Source: JBIOJB01 sp044450465 (GTDB lineage: Bacteria > Chloroflexota > Dormibacteria > Dormibacterales > Dormibacteraceae). Taken from it: 10,629 bases of DNA. Where the stretch lies: the NCBI GenBank assembly GCA_044450465.1, contig JBIOJB010000100.1:1-10629 (forward strand), written 5' to 3'. Positions within the stretch are counted from its first letter, which is position 1. Each line of letters opens with the position of its first letter. A program made the position numbers and the translations under genes. This document shows positions 1 through 5,495 of the stretch, in pieces. The notes beneath the pieces were generated by a model. That model did not search any database. It was not told the origin of the DNA and saw only the letters and a list, made by a program, of their open reading frames with translations.

Positions 1-1081
1 CGCCGAGCCCGACTGGGAGGGCGGCGGGATCGGGCCGTCGATGATCTACACCTCCGGGACGACCGGGCACCCCAAAGGCGCCTGGCGCCCAAACGGCGTC
101 GACCTGGCCAACGTGCTCCAGGTCATCTCGATCTTCGGATTCGACCAGGACGACGTCCACCTGACCTGTGGACCCGGCTACCACAGCGCGGTCTCGTTCT
201 TCACCGCGATTCACTCGATCCTCGGCGCAACAGTGGTGCTCCAGTCGAAATTCGACGCCGGTGGAGCGCTCGATCTGATCGCGCGCCATCGAGTGACGAC
301 CACTTTCATGGCGCCGATCCTTTTGCAGCGATTGGTAGACGAGCAGGAGCGTTCGCCACGCGACGTGTCGTCTCTGCGGGCGCTGCTGCTTGGCGCTGCG
401 CCGTGCCCTCAATCGCTCAAGGCCAAGGCGGAAGCTGTACTCGGCCAGGTGCTGTGGGAGTTCTACGGGGCGACCGAGACCGGGATCAACACCGTGCTCG
501 GTCCCGCCGACCAGCTGCGCAAGCCGGGTTCGTGCGGAACTGCGGTGCCCGGCCAGGAGATCAGGCTGGTCAGCGAAGATGGCGACGAGGCGGTGGTCGG
601 AGAGCCGGGTGAGCTCATGGTCCGGAACACGTGGCTGGCCGAGTATTACCGGCGACCCGACGCCACCAGCGGCAGCCTCCACGACGGCTTCTTCTCAGTG
701 GGCGACATCGCCTACCGGGACGAAGAGGGTTACTTCTACATCTGCGATCGGAGGATCGACATGATCATCTCCGGCGGCGTCAACGTCTACCCGGCCGAGG
801 TCGAAGCGGCGCTCAGTGCGCATCCTGCCGTGCAGGACGTCGCCGTCATCGGCGTGCCGGACGAGGTCTGGGGCGAGTCGGTGAAAGCGATCGTCCAGCG
901 CCGGCCCAGCGCAACGGTCACCGAGGTCGAGCTGATCGCCTTCTGCGGCGAGCGACTGGCCGGCTTCAAGAAACCGCGCTCGGTCGATTTTGTCGACGAG
1001 CTGCCCAGGGACGCCGCCGGCAAGCTGTTGAAGCGGCGCCTGAGAGACGGCTACTGGGCGGACGCGGGGCGGAAGGTCTGA
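1..1081 (+). CDS. AMP-forming acyl-CoA synthetase / ligase (5' end missing)
   Basis: C-terminal two thirds of an ANL-superfamily enzyme that activates a carboxylic acid with ATP to an acyl-adenylate and then makes the acyl-CoA thioester, in the cytoplasm. The reading frame is open from base 2, before the first ATG at 41, so the start lies left of the window. Visible motifs: the phosphate-binding loop YTSGTTGHPKG (from about base 47); the adenine-site motif FYGATETG (about 461-484); SVGDIAYRDEEGYFYICDRR, carrying the ribose-binding Asp; the hinge and C-terminal domain start (SGGVNVYPAEVE); and the catalytic Lys of AGKLLKRRLR near the end. The fragment has about 359 codons; full-length relatives usually have 500-550. 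The carboxylate substrate cannot be read from this part; FadD-like fatty or aromatic acids are possible. It ends 6 bases from the convergent isomerase gene. Family call is firm, substrate unknown. Confidence 0.93.
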   Translation, partial: AEPDWEGGGIGPSMIYTSGTTGHPKGAWRPNGVDLANVLQVISIFGFDQDDVHLTCGPGYHSAVSFFTAIHSILGATVVLQSKFDAGGALDLIARHRVTTTFMAPILLQRLVDEQERSPRDVSSLRALLLGAAPCPQSLKAKAEAVLGQVLWEFYGATETGINTVLGPADQLRKPGSCGTAVPGQEIRLVSEDGDEAVVGEPGELMVRNTWLAEYYRRPDATSGSLHDGFFSVGDIAYRDEEGYFYICDRRIDMIISGGVNVYPAEVEAALSAHPAVQDVAVIGVPDEVWGESVKAIVQRRPSATVTEVELIAFCGERLAGFKKPRSVDFVDELPRDAAGKLLKRRLRDGYWADAGRKV

Positions 1082-1087
1082 CCGGCC

Positions 1088-1954
1088 TCACTGCAGCAGC
1101 GGCAGCAGGTACTCCAGAGAGCGACTGATACGGCCGAGCGGACGCTCGTCTGAGCTCCCGAGCCTGGTTTCCTGCTCCAGCGTGTACCAGCCCGCGTATT
1201 TGGCGTTGCGCAGAGCCTCGACGACGTGGGCGACCTGGGCGCCGCCTTCGCCGAGCGGCCGGAACAGGTGGCGGCTGACGGCGTCGCCATAACCCACCAC
1301 GCGATCGCGCACCTGGCGGGCGAGGTTGAGGTCGACGTCGTTCATGTGAACGTGGTTGATCCGTCCGACGGCCAGGCTCACCACGTCGACGGGGTCGGCG
1401 CCGGCCAGGACGAGCTGGCCGAGGTCGAAGCAGATGCCGGCCTCGGTACCGACGAGGAGGCGCTCGATGTCCGCCGCGTCCTGAATCGTGCTGCCAAAGC
1501 GAGGCTGGACGGCAAGCTTGAGCCGGTAGCGCGCGCAGACGTGCTCGACAGAGCCGATGAGATGGAGCAGCTGCGCCCACTCGGCATTCGACAGGATGAG
1601 CTTCTGGCCTCCCGCGACCTCGGGGTGGGGGATGGCTGAAAGGACGAGAGTGTCGGCTCCGATCACCGACAGCCATTGAGCGTGGCCATCGACGTGGGCG
1701 AGCTCCGCGGCGCCCGTGGGCAGGTGATGAAGGATGGCCTGTACCTTGCCGGCGACCACCCGGAGCTTGTGCCGCTTGAGCAGGATGCGCGTCTCCTGGC
1801 TCTGGTTCGGCAGGAAGCCTAGAGGGCCCGCGGTGATCGCTCCCTCGCCCATTGCCTCGGCCTCGGTCAGCACCCGCTCGACGCCGAGCTGCGGGCCCCA
1901 GTCCTCGACCTCGCTGATTCCCCAGCAGGCGGGTGACAGGGCGAGCCGGTGCAC
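1088..1954 (-). CDS. Sugar phosphate isomerase/epimerase, IolE-like TIM barrel
   Basis: Xylose-isomerase-like TIM-barrel protein, closest by eye to inosose dehydratase (IolE) and related sugar isomerases or epimerases that act on a bound metal-substrate complex in the cytoplasm. Counting from the GTG at 1954 (288 aa), the protein opens VHRLALSPACWGISE, where IolE relatives begin. It then has GPLGFLP and VAGKVQAILHHL (strand 2-3 region), FDLGQLVLAGADPVD, INHVHMNDVD, FRPLGEGG and GWYTLEQE. Asp of FDLG, His of HVHMND and the final Glu of LEQE match expected metal-site residues. Two spots differ: the usual His-rich H-x-H-x-G-T reads QPRFGS, and DTGH reads DLGQ. A longer reading from TTG at 2011 adds 19 residues without similarity. 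A -10-like hexamer at 2019-2024 suits that start, but the homology suits 1954; neither has a well-placed Shine-Dalgarno. No other inositol gene is nearby, so the substrate is open. Confidence 0.82.
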   Translation of the reverse strand: MHRLALSPACWGISEVEDWGPQLGVERVLTEAEAMGEGAITAGPLGFLPNQSQETRILLKRHKLRVVAGKVQAILHHLPTGAAELAHVDGHAQWLSVIGADTLVLSAIPHPEVAGGQKLILSNAEWAQLLHLIGSVEHVCARYRLKLAVQPRFGSTIQDAADIERLLVGTEAGICFDLGQLVLAGADPVDVVSLAVGRINHVHMNDVDLNLARQVRDRVVGYGDAVSRHLFRPLGEGGAQVAHVVEALRNAKYAGWYTLEQETRLGSSDERPLGRISRSLEYLLPLLQ

Positions 1955-2004
1955 CGAGCGGCCGCGCGCGGTCTTCAAACCCTGGACAGGCCGGACTCGG
2001 CGAG

Positions 2005-2040
2005 TAATCAACCTCCAGAGATTAACCTTCTACTTCGGCC
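2005..2040. promoter_or_regulatory. Divergent promoter region with inverted repeat
   Basis: This AT-richer gap separates the divergent isomerase and thioesterase genes. It holds TAATC (2005-2009) and its inverted copy GATTA (2020-2024), 10 bases apart. It also holds a TANNNT-type -10 candidate on each strand: TAACCT at 2023-2028 (+) and TAATCT at 2024-2019 (-). The plus-strand one would give a transcript start about 6 bases before the thioesterase ATG. No -35 box is convincing. The inverted repeat could be an operator, but five bases per arm is weak evidence. Confidence 0.3.
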
Positions 2041-2487
2041 ATGCCTGAACCACCCGGCGACACATACGGAGTCAGAAGGCTGACCGAGCTGTACAGAGAA
2101 TGGACGGCCTCGGGGATGGTGGCCAACATCGGCACCAGGCTCATCGAGGTCGCCGAAGGCCGGCTCGTGCTGGAGGGAAATCTGACGGCGGAGGCTCATG
2201 GCTTTCCGACCTCACTCGGCCCGGTTGTCCACGGCGGCGCGCTGGCCACCCTGGCCGACGAGGCGCTCGCCTCAGTCGCCTTCACCGCCGCCAGGGAGGG
2301 CGAGACCACAGCCACCGCCGACCTGAAGGTCGATTTCTTGCGACCGGCCATCCCGGGACGACTGATCGCGCGCGCAAGGCTCAAGCACCGCACCGGAAGG
2401 CTCGCGTTCTGCGAGGCGTCGGTGGAGCAGGCCGACGGTCAGGTGGTGGTGGAGGCTCGCGCTCTCATCGCCTACGTGAAGGTCTAG
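2041..2487 (+). CDS. PaaI-family hotdog-fold acyl-CoA thioesterase
   Basis: A 148-residue single-domain protein of the 4HBT/PaaI type, which hydrolyses acyl- or phenylacetyl-CoA thioesters as a cytosolic dimer or tetramer. The family signature is plain: HGGALATLADEALASVAF at residues 64-81 (His64, Gly65-Gly66, Asp73 at the usual catalytic-helix positions), then TADLKVDFLRPA (92-103) and the closing strands ending ARALIAYVKV. Length is normal for the family. The ATG at 2041 is the first start and sits just after a -10-like TAACCT at 2023-2028, with no Shine-Dalgarno sequence, so a very short leader is likely. An acyl-CoA ligase lies about 1 kb to the left, but in a separate transcription unit, so a shared pathway is only a guess. 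Its TAG stop overlaps the stop of the convergent gene. The exact thioester substrate is unknown. Confidence 0.88.
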   Translation: MPEPPGDTYGVRRLTELYREWTASGMVANIGTRLIEVAEGRLVLEGNLTAEAHGFPTSLGPVVHGGALATLADEALASVAFTAAREGETTATADLKVDFLRPAIPGRLIARARLKHRTGRLAFCEASVEQADGQVVVEARALIAYVKV

Positions 2488-3806
2488 CCGGGCAGCAGCA
2501 CCATCCGCCAGTGGACCCCACCGTCCGACGTGGTTTCGAGCACCGCGCGCGATCCGGCCATGGCGCCGTACCAGGCGTGGTGGTCGTCGAGCAGTTGCAG
2601 CGTCCCCGCAAGCGGCGTGATCACACCGACGTTGCGGTAAGGGCTCCAGGTACCGCCGCCATCCGAGCTCTTTGACCACACGGCCGAGCCGATCCACCAC
2701 CAGTTTCGGGCGTCCGAGTAGCCGATGGCCCCTGGCGCTGCAGGCGGAGCGATTCCACCCCAGGTCAGACCCCCGTCGAGCGATCCGAGTGAGACCTGGT
2801 TGGGCGCCGGAACACCGCTTGTGTTGCTGCTCGAGAGCCCCGCCTGGGCAGGGTCGCCGCCGAAGAACGCGGGAGCGAAGGTATAGATGTATCGAACCGG
2901 TAGCCCTCCGTCGTAGGCGCGGACCGTCAAGGGTGGGTAGAGAAGCACCGACGCGCCAATGCCTGATCGACCGGAGATTGGCGCGAAGTTCGCCACCGTG
3001 GCCACGACGCCAAGGCCCTTGGTCGGATATGCAGCGACGAAGAACTGGCCATTGGGCGGCCAGCCGCCCTGCGGGGCCGGAAGGGCTACGGGCTGCCAGC
3101 TGGCCCCTCCATCCAAAGACCGATATGCGTATGCGCCGGAGTTGAGACTTTCGAGCCAGCCGTCATTGCGATCGGAGAACTCGACGCTATAGGCGTCATC
3201 GGCGGACGGTACTGGCTGACCCAGCGAGGTCCAGTTCGCGCCGCCGTCGGTGGTTCGCAGCAAGTCACTCGATGCGGTCGTGGGAGTCTCGGTTCGGACG
3301 AGGAGCCAGCCGTGTGTAGAGTCGACGAAGTACAGCGACACGACGAAAGACGCTGGATCGAGCAGCTGATGCGCAGTCCACGTGCGTCCGCCGTCATAGG
3401 TCCAGAAGGTCTCCGCCTTGGCGCCAGTCAGCGCGAAAACCCCATTGGTCGAATCGAAAAAGCGGAGGTAGACCCCCCGCCCGCCGGTCTGGCCGGTGAG
3501 AGCCCGCGACCAGGTCTGACCAGCGTCGGCCGTCTGAAGCAGCGTGTACGCGCCGGTCGCGGACAGCGCGACCACCCAGCCCCTGGTCGGGCTGACGAAC
3601 GCGAGCGCGGCGGGTTGGAAGGTGCTCTGGGGCGCTTCGACGTGGACTGCGGCCGGCGCCCGGCTCACCGTCGGCGCGGGGTGAAGGTAGGCGAACCAAG
3701 CGCCTGCGATCGCGATCATGGAGGCGGCCGCCACCGCAATTCCGCGCCAGGTGCGCGCCGGTCTTTGGGCGGGTTCTGGATCGGATACGGGATCCTGCGG
3801 TTCCAT
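2484..3806 (-). CDS. Membrane-anchored Asp-box (YCF48/BNR-like) repeat protein
   Basis: A 440-residue protein with a short cytoplasmic head rich in Pro and Glu, one hydrophobic segment at about residues 21-41 (signal anchor; no lipobox Cys), and a long extracytoplasmic part. Seven Asp-box motifs of the S/T-x-D-x-G-x-x-W type are visible at about residues 91-99, 135-143, 184-192, 229-237, 341-349, 379-387 and 425-433. Several are preceded by a strand such as FVDSTHGWLL, the usual pattern of a beta-propeller of the photosystem II stability factor (HCF136/YCF48) or sialidase-repeat kind. The sialidase catalytic residues are not recognisable, so this is a propeller scaffold rather than a demonstrated glycosidase. 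In non-phototrophs such proteins are mostly uncharacterised surface proteins. The gap between repeats four and five (238-340) is irregular and may hold a diverged blade. Start ATG 3806 gives the intact signal anchor. Confidence 0.8.
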   Translation of the reverse strand: MEPQDPVSDPEPAQRPARTWRGIAVAAASMIAIAGAWFAYLHPAPTVSRAPAAVHVEAPQSTFQPAALAFVSPTRGWVVALSATGAYTLLQTADAGQTWSRALTGQTGGRGVYLRFFDSTNGVFALTGAKAETFWTYDGGRTWTAHQLLDPASFVVSLYFVDSTHGWLLVRTETPTTASSDLLRTTDGGANWTSLGQPVPSADDAYSVEFSDRNDGWLESLNSGAYAYRSLDGGASWQPVALPAPQGGWPPNGQFFVAAYPTKGLGVVATVANFAPISGRSGIGASVLLYPPLTVRAYDGGLPVRYIYTFAPAFFGGDPAQAGLSSSNTSGVPAPNQVSLGSLDGGLTWGGIAPPAAPGAIGYSDARNWWWIGSAVWSKSSDGGGTWSPYRNVGVITPLAGTLQLLDDHHAWYGAMAGSRAVLETTSDGGVHWRMVLLPG

Positions 3807-3885
3807 GGCCTGAGAGATCAGCTTAGTCGCGGTTGGGCGCCTTGCCGTCGCGTTCGATCGATGGGTCTGCTCCGCCCGCGTCCAC

Positions 3886-3891
3886 TAGATT
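3886..3891 (+). promoter_or_regulatory. -10-like hexamer for a leaderless acetyltransferase mRNA
   Basis: TAGATT fits the TANNNT consensus and its last base lies 8 positions before the A of the ATG at 3899, with 7 bases between. That is the geometry expected when transcription begins on the start codon. There is no Shine-Dalgarno sequence before that ATG. I see no good -35 box. Confidence 0.4.
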
Positions 3892-3898
3892 GTGGTCG

Positions 3899-4411
3899 AT
3901 GGTGCGACCGGCAGAGCTCGCGGACGCGGCCGCGATCGCGCGCGTGCACGTCGATACCTGGAAGACCGCTTATCGCGGCCTGCTTCCCGACCAGTTCCTG
4001 GACTCGCTGACCGAGTCGAGCTATTTCGATCGGTGGCAGAGAGGGATCGGCGACAGCTCGACGCGCGTCTACGTCGCCGAGGACCAGACCGGGGTCGTTG
4101 GGTTCGCCTCAGGCGGGCCCGAGCGCGCCGGCGAAAGCGGTTTCGAAGGCGAGCTGTACGCGATCTACGTCGTGAGCGGCGCCCAGCGCCACGGCTTCGG
4201 ACGCGAGCTGGTGAAGGCAGTGGTGGCCGGGTTGAGCGAGATGCGGTTGCGCGACATGATCATCTGGGTGCTGCGCGACAACCCCGACGCTCGGAGGTTT
4301 TACGAGCGTTTGGGTGGGAAGTACGTGCGGACCCAGCCCATCACCATCGGCAAGGCGACGCTCCAGGAGGTCGCCTACGGGTGGGCGCGACTGGACGACG
4401 TCCGCTGGTGA
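3899..4411 (+). CDS. GNAT-family N-acetyltransferase
   Basis: A 170-residue Gcn5-related acetyltransferase, which moves an acetyl group from acetyl-CoA to an amine; the substrate is not predictable. It opens MVRPAELADAAAIARVHVDT followed by WKTAYRGLLP, the common start of small-molecule or protein GNATs. Motif A is LYAIYVVSGAQRHGFGRELV (residues 87-106), with the pyrophosphate-binding Q-R-x-G-x-G at 96-101. Motif B follows with RDNPDARRFYERLGGK (126-141), where Asn128 and Tyr135 sit at the usual places. The frame is open back to an ATG at 3833, but those 22 extra residues show no family resemblance, while the ATG at 3899 begins exactly where GNATs do and has a well-spaced -10-like hexamer. 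I therefore chose 3899. The lipoate ligase gene follows 46 bases later on the same strand and may be cotranscribed. Confidence 0.9.
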   Translation: MVRPAELADAAAIARVHVDTWKTAYRGLLPDQFLDSLTESSYFDRWQRGIGDSSTRVYVAEDQTGVVGFASGGPERAGESGFEGELYAIYVVSGAQRHGFGRELVKAVVAGLSEMRLRDMIIWVLRDNPDARRFYERLGGKYVRTQPITIGKATLQEVAYGWARLDDVRW

Positions 4412-4457
4412 CCCGCGAACCCGAGATGCACATCAACGGTTGAAGACGAATCAGGGT

Positions 4458-5234
4458 GTGATCAGCGCTCGCCTGCGGCAGCTGCAGTGGGATCTGATCC
4501 CGCCCACCCGGCAGATCGCGCACATGCACATGGCTCTCGACGAGGTCCTGCTCGACCGGGTGATCGCAGGCGGAAGACAGCCGACGATGCGGCTCTGGGA
4601 CTGGGCCGAGCCGGCCCTGGTCATCGGATCACATCAGTCGGTGGCGAACGAGATCGACCTGCCTGCCGCACGCAGCCTCGGCTTCACCGTGACGAGAAGG
4701 ATGAGCGGCGGCGGCACGATGCTTTGCGAGCCGGGACGCACCATCACCTACTCGCTCTACCTTCCAGAGGCGATCGTGTCAGGCGTGAGCTTTCGTGCGT
4801 CATACGCGATCCTCGACGAGTGGGCCGTGCGCGCCCTCGTCGATGCCGGCGTGCCGGCGTCATACCGCGAGATCAACGACATCATCTCGCCGCGGGGCAA
4901 GATCGCGGGCGCGGCCCAGGCCCGACGGCGAGGCTTTGTCCTGCACCACACGACCATCGCGCACGCCATGGACGCCGCGCTATTGCCTCAGCTGATCAGG
5001 ATCGGGCGCGAGCGGGTGGCGCCGCAGGGGGTGCGCAGCGCCGAGAAGGCCGTTTCGCCGCTTTCTTGGTTCACCCCTCTCTCGTGCGCCGACGTGGCGA
5101 CGCATCTGCATGACTCTTTCGCGCGCCAGTTCCAAACTCGCGAAAGCGAGCTGACTGCGGACGAGCTGAGCAAGGCCGAGACCCTGGTCGTCTCGAAGTA
5201 CTCGACGGAGGCCTGGATCAACCGGCTGGCCTAG
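4458..5234 (+). CDS. Lipoate-protein ligase A family protein (BPL/LplA/LipB fold)
   Basis: A 258-residue (from GTG 4458) member of the cofactor-transferase family, which attaches lipoate or octanoate to the lysine of lipoyl domains in 2-oxoacid dehydrogenases and GcvH. Family features: MALDEVLL (25-32), RLWDWAEPALVIGSHQ (45-60), the nucleotide/lipoyl loop RRMSGGGTM (80-88), YSLYLPE (98-104), the NDI motif (140-142) and GKIAGAAQARRRGFVLHH (147-164), with Lys148 as the conserved lipoyl-contacting Lys. LipM-type octanoyltransferases carry a catalytic Cys just before the GxKxxG motif; here that stretch reads SYREINDIISPRGK with no Cys, so the ligase type is favoured. The loop usually reads x-H-D after GGG; here it is L-C-E, with Cys90. 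No E. coli-type C-terminal accessory domain is present, so a partner such as LplB might be needed. TTG at 4440 is an alternative start (+6 aa). The stop lies inside the first CCTAGG of the following repeat region. Confidence 0.87.
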   Translation: MISARLRQLQWDLIPPTRQIAHMHMALDEVLLDRVIAGGRQPTMRLWDWAEPALVIGSHQSVANEIDLPAARSLGFTVTRRMSGGGTMLCEPGRTITYSLYLPEAIVSGVSFRASYAILDEWAVRALVDAGVPASYREINDIISPRGKIAGAAQARRRGFVLHHTTIAHAMDAALLPQLIRIGRERVAPQGVRSAEKAVSPLSWFTPLSCADVATHLHDSFARQFQTRESELTADELSKAETLVVSKYSTEAWINRLA

Positions 5235-5237
5235 GCA

Positions 5238-5266
5238 CCTAGGCTGGATTTACTCCGGCCGAAACC
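5238..5266. repeat. Palindromic repeat, type A copy 1
   Basis: A 29-base unit identical to 5333-5361. It starts CCTAGGCTGGATTTAC, continues TCCGGCCGAAACC, and can fold as GGCTGGA (5242-5248), loop TTTAC, TCCGGCC (5254-5260) with one G-T wobble. Confidence 0.8.
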
Positions 5267-5293
5267 CCGGCACGCCTAAAGCAGGAAACCCCA

Positions 5294-5313
5294 CGTGGCG
5301 CACCGGCCGGATT
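5294..5313. repeat. Palindromic repeat, type B copy 1 (half-element)
   Basis: Twenty bases, CGTGGCGCACCGGCCGGATT, matching 5366-5385 with one mismatch. The left arm GGCCGGATT of the palindrome is intact, but the right arm has decayed (GATTGGATGCCGG follows). Confidence 0.7.
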
Positions 5314-5332
5314 GATTGGATGCCGGCGCTGC

Positions 5333-5361
5333 CCTAGGCTGGATTTACTCCGGCCGAAACC
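5333..5361. repeat. Palindromic repeat, type A copy 2
   Basis: Identical over 29 bases to 5238-5266, including the CCTAGG head and the GAAACC tail. Its hairpin arms are 5337-5343 and 5349-5355 around loop TTTAC. The two copies start 95 bases apart. Confidence 0.8.
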
Positions 5362-5365
5362 AGAG

Positions 5366-5396
5366 CGTGGTGCACCGGCCGGATTCACTCCGGCCG
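5366..5396. repeat. Palindromic repeat, type B copy 2 with perfect hairpin
   Basis: The first 20 bases match 5294-5313 except one. The core is a perfect 8-bp hairpin, CGGCCGGA (5376-5383), loop TTCAC, TCCGGCCG (5389-5396). Its second half, GGATTCACTCCGGCCG, differs from the type A unit at one base, which shows that A and B are variants of one element. Confidence 0.8.
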
Positions 5397-5457
5397 CGCT
5401 GCTGACGTGCCACTGTTCCAAACGCCTCCCGGCGTCGTGCTGGAGAGGAGGGGGTTC

Positions 5458-5495
5458 CGCGGGGGAGGACGACTGTCCTCACCCGCGCCCCTTTT
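5458..5495 (+). terminator. Terminator-like hairpin between convergent genes
   Basis: Arms 5458-5470 and 5475-5487 form a 13-bp GC-rich stem with one mismatch around the loop GACT. On the plus strand it is followed by GCCC/CC and TTTT at 5492-5495, so it resembles a Rho-independent terminator for the lipoate ligase transcript, though the T run is short and offset. On the minus strand it lies just after the binding-protein stop but has no T run, so it could act only as a 3'-end stabiliser there. Confidence 0.5.

Larger units (their letters stand above)
5235..5493. other. Non-coding repeat and hairpin region
   Basis: A 259-base gap between the convergent lipoate ligase and binding-protein genes. 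It contains three CCTAGG hexamers at or near its left side (5230-5235, 5238-5243, 5333-5338), four palindromic repeat copies (5238-5396) and a strong hairpin (5458-5487). A short minus-strand open frame (5239-5421) is only the repeats read in frame and has no protein-like character. I see no RNA gene here. Confidence 0.75.

Noticed and set aside
966..1676. 236-codon minus-strand open frame opposite the ligase end and over the isomerase
   Set aside because: Arg/Pro/Ala-rich composition typical of a high-GC shadow frame. It overlaps two genes with clear domains.
2100..2675. 191-codon plus-strand open frame over the thioesterase and Asp-box gene
   Set aside because: Runs of Arg and Gly and no motif. 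Both overlapped genes are well supported in other frames.
3833..3898. Longer acetyltransferase N-terminus
   Set aside because: Twenty-two residues rich in Ser and Pro precede the family's normal start. The region looks like promoter and leader rather than coding sequence.
3312..4010. 232-codon plus-strand open frame opposite the Asp-box gene
   Set aside because: It lies antisense to clear Asp-box repeats, has low-complexity Arg-rich composition, and runs into the acetyltransferase in another frame.
5238..5396. Possible CRISPR array
   Set aside because: Only two copies of the 29-base unit are identical, spacing is irregular (the intervening unit is a variant of the same element), and no cas gene is present.
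5239..5421. Sixty-codon minus-strand open frame with a repeated GVNPA-like motif
   Set aside because: The repeated motif is only the translation of the palindromic DNA repeats. It has no ribosome binding site and no protein-like composition.
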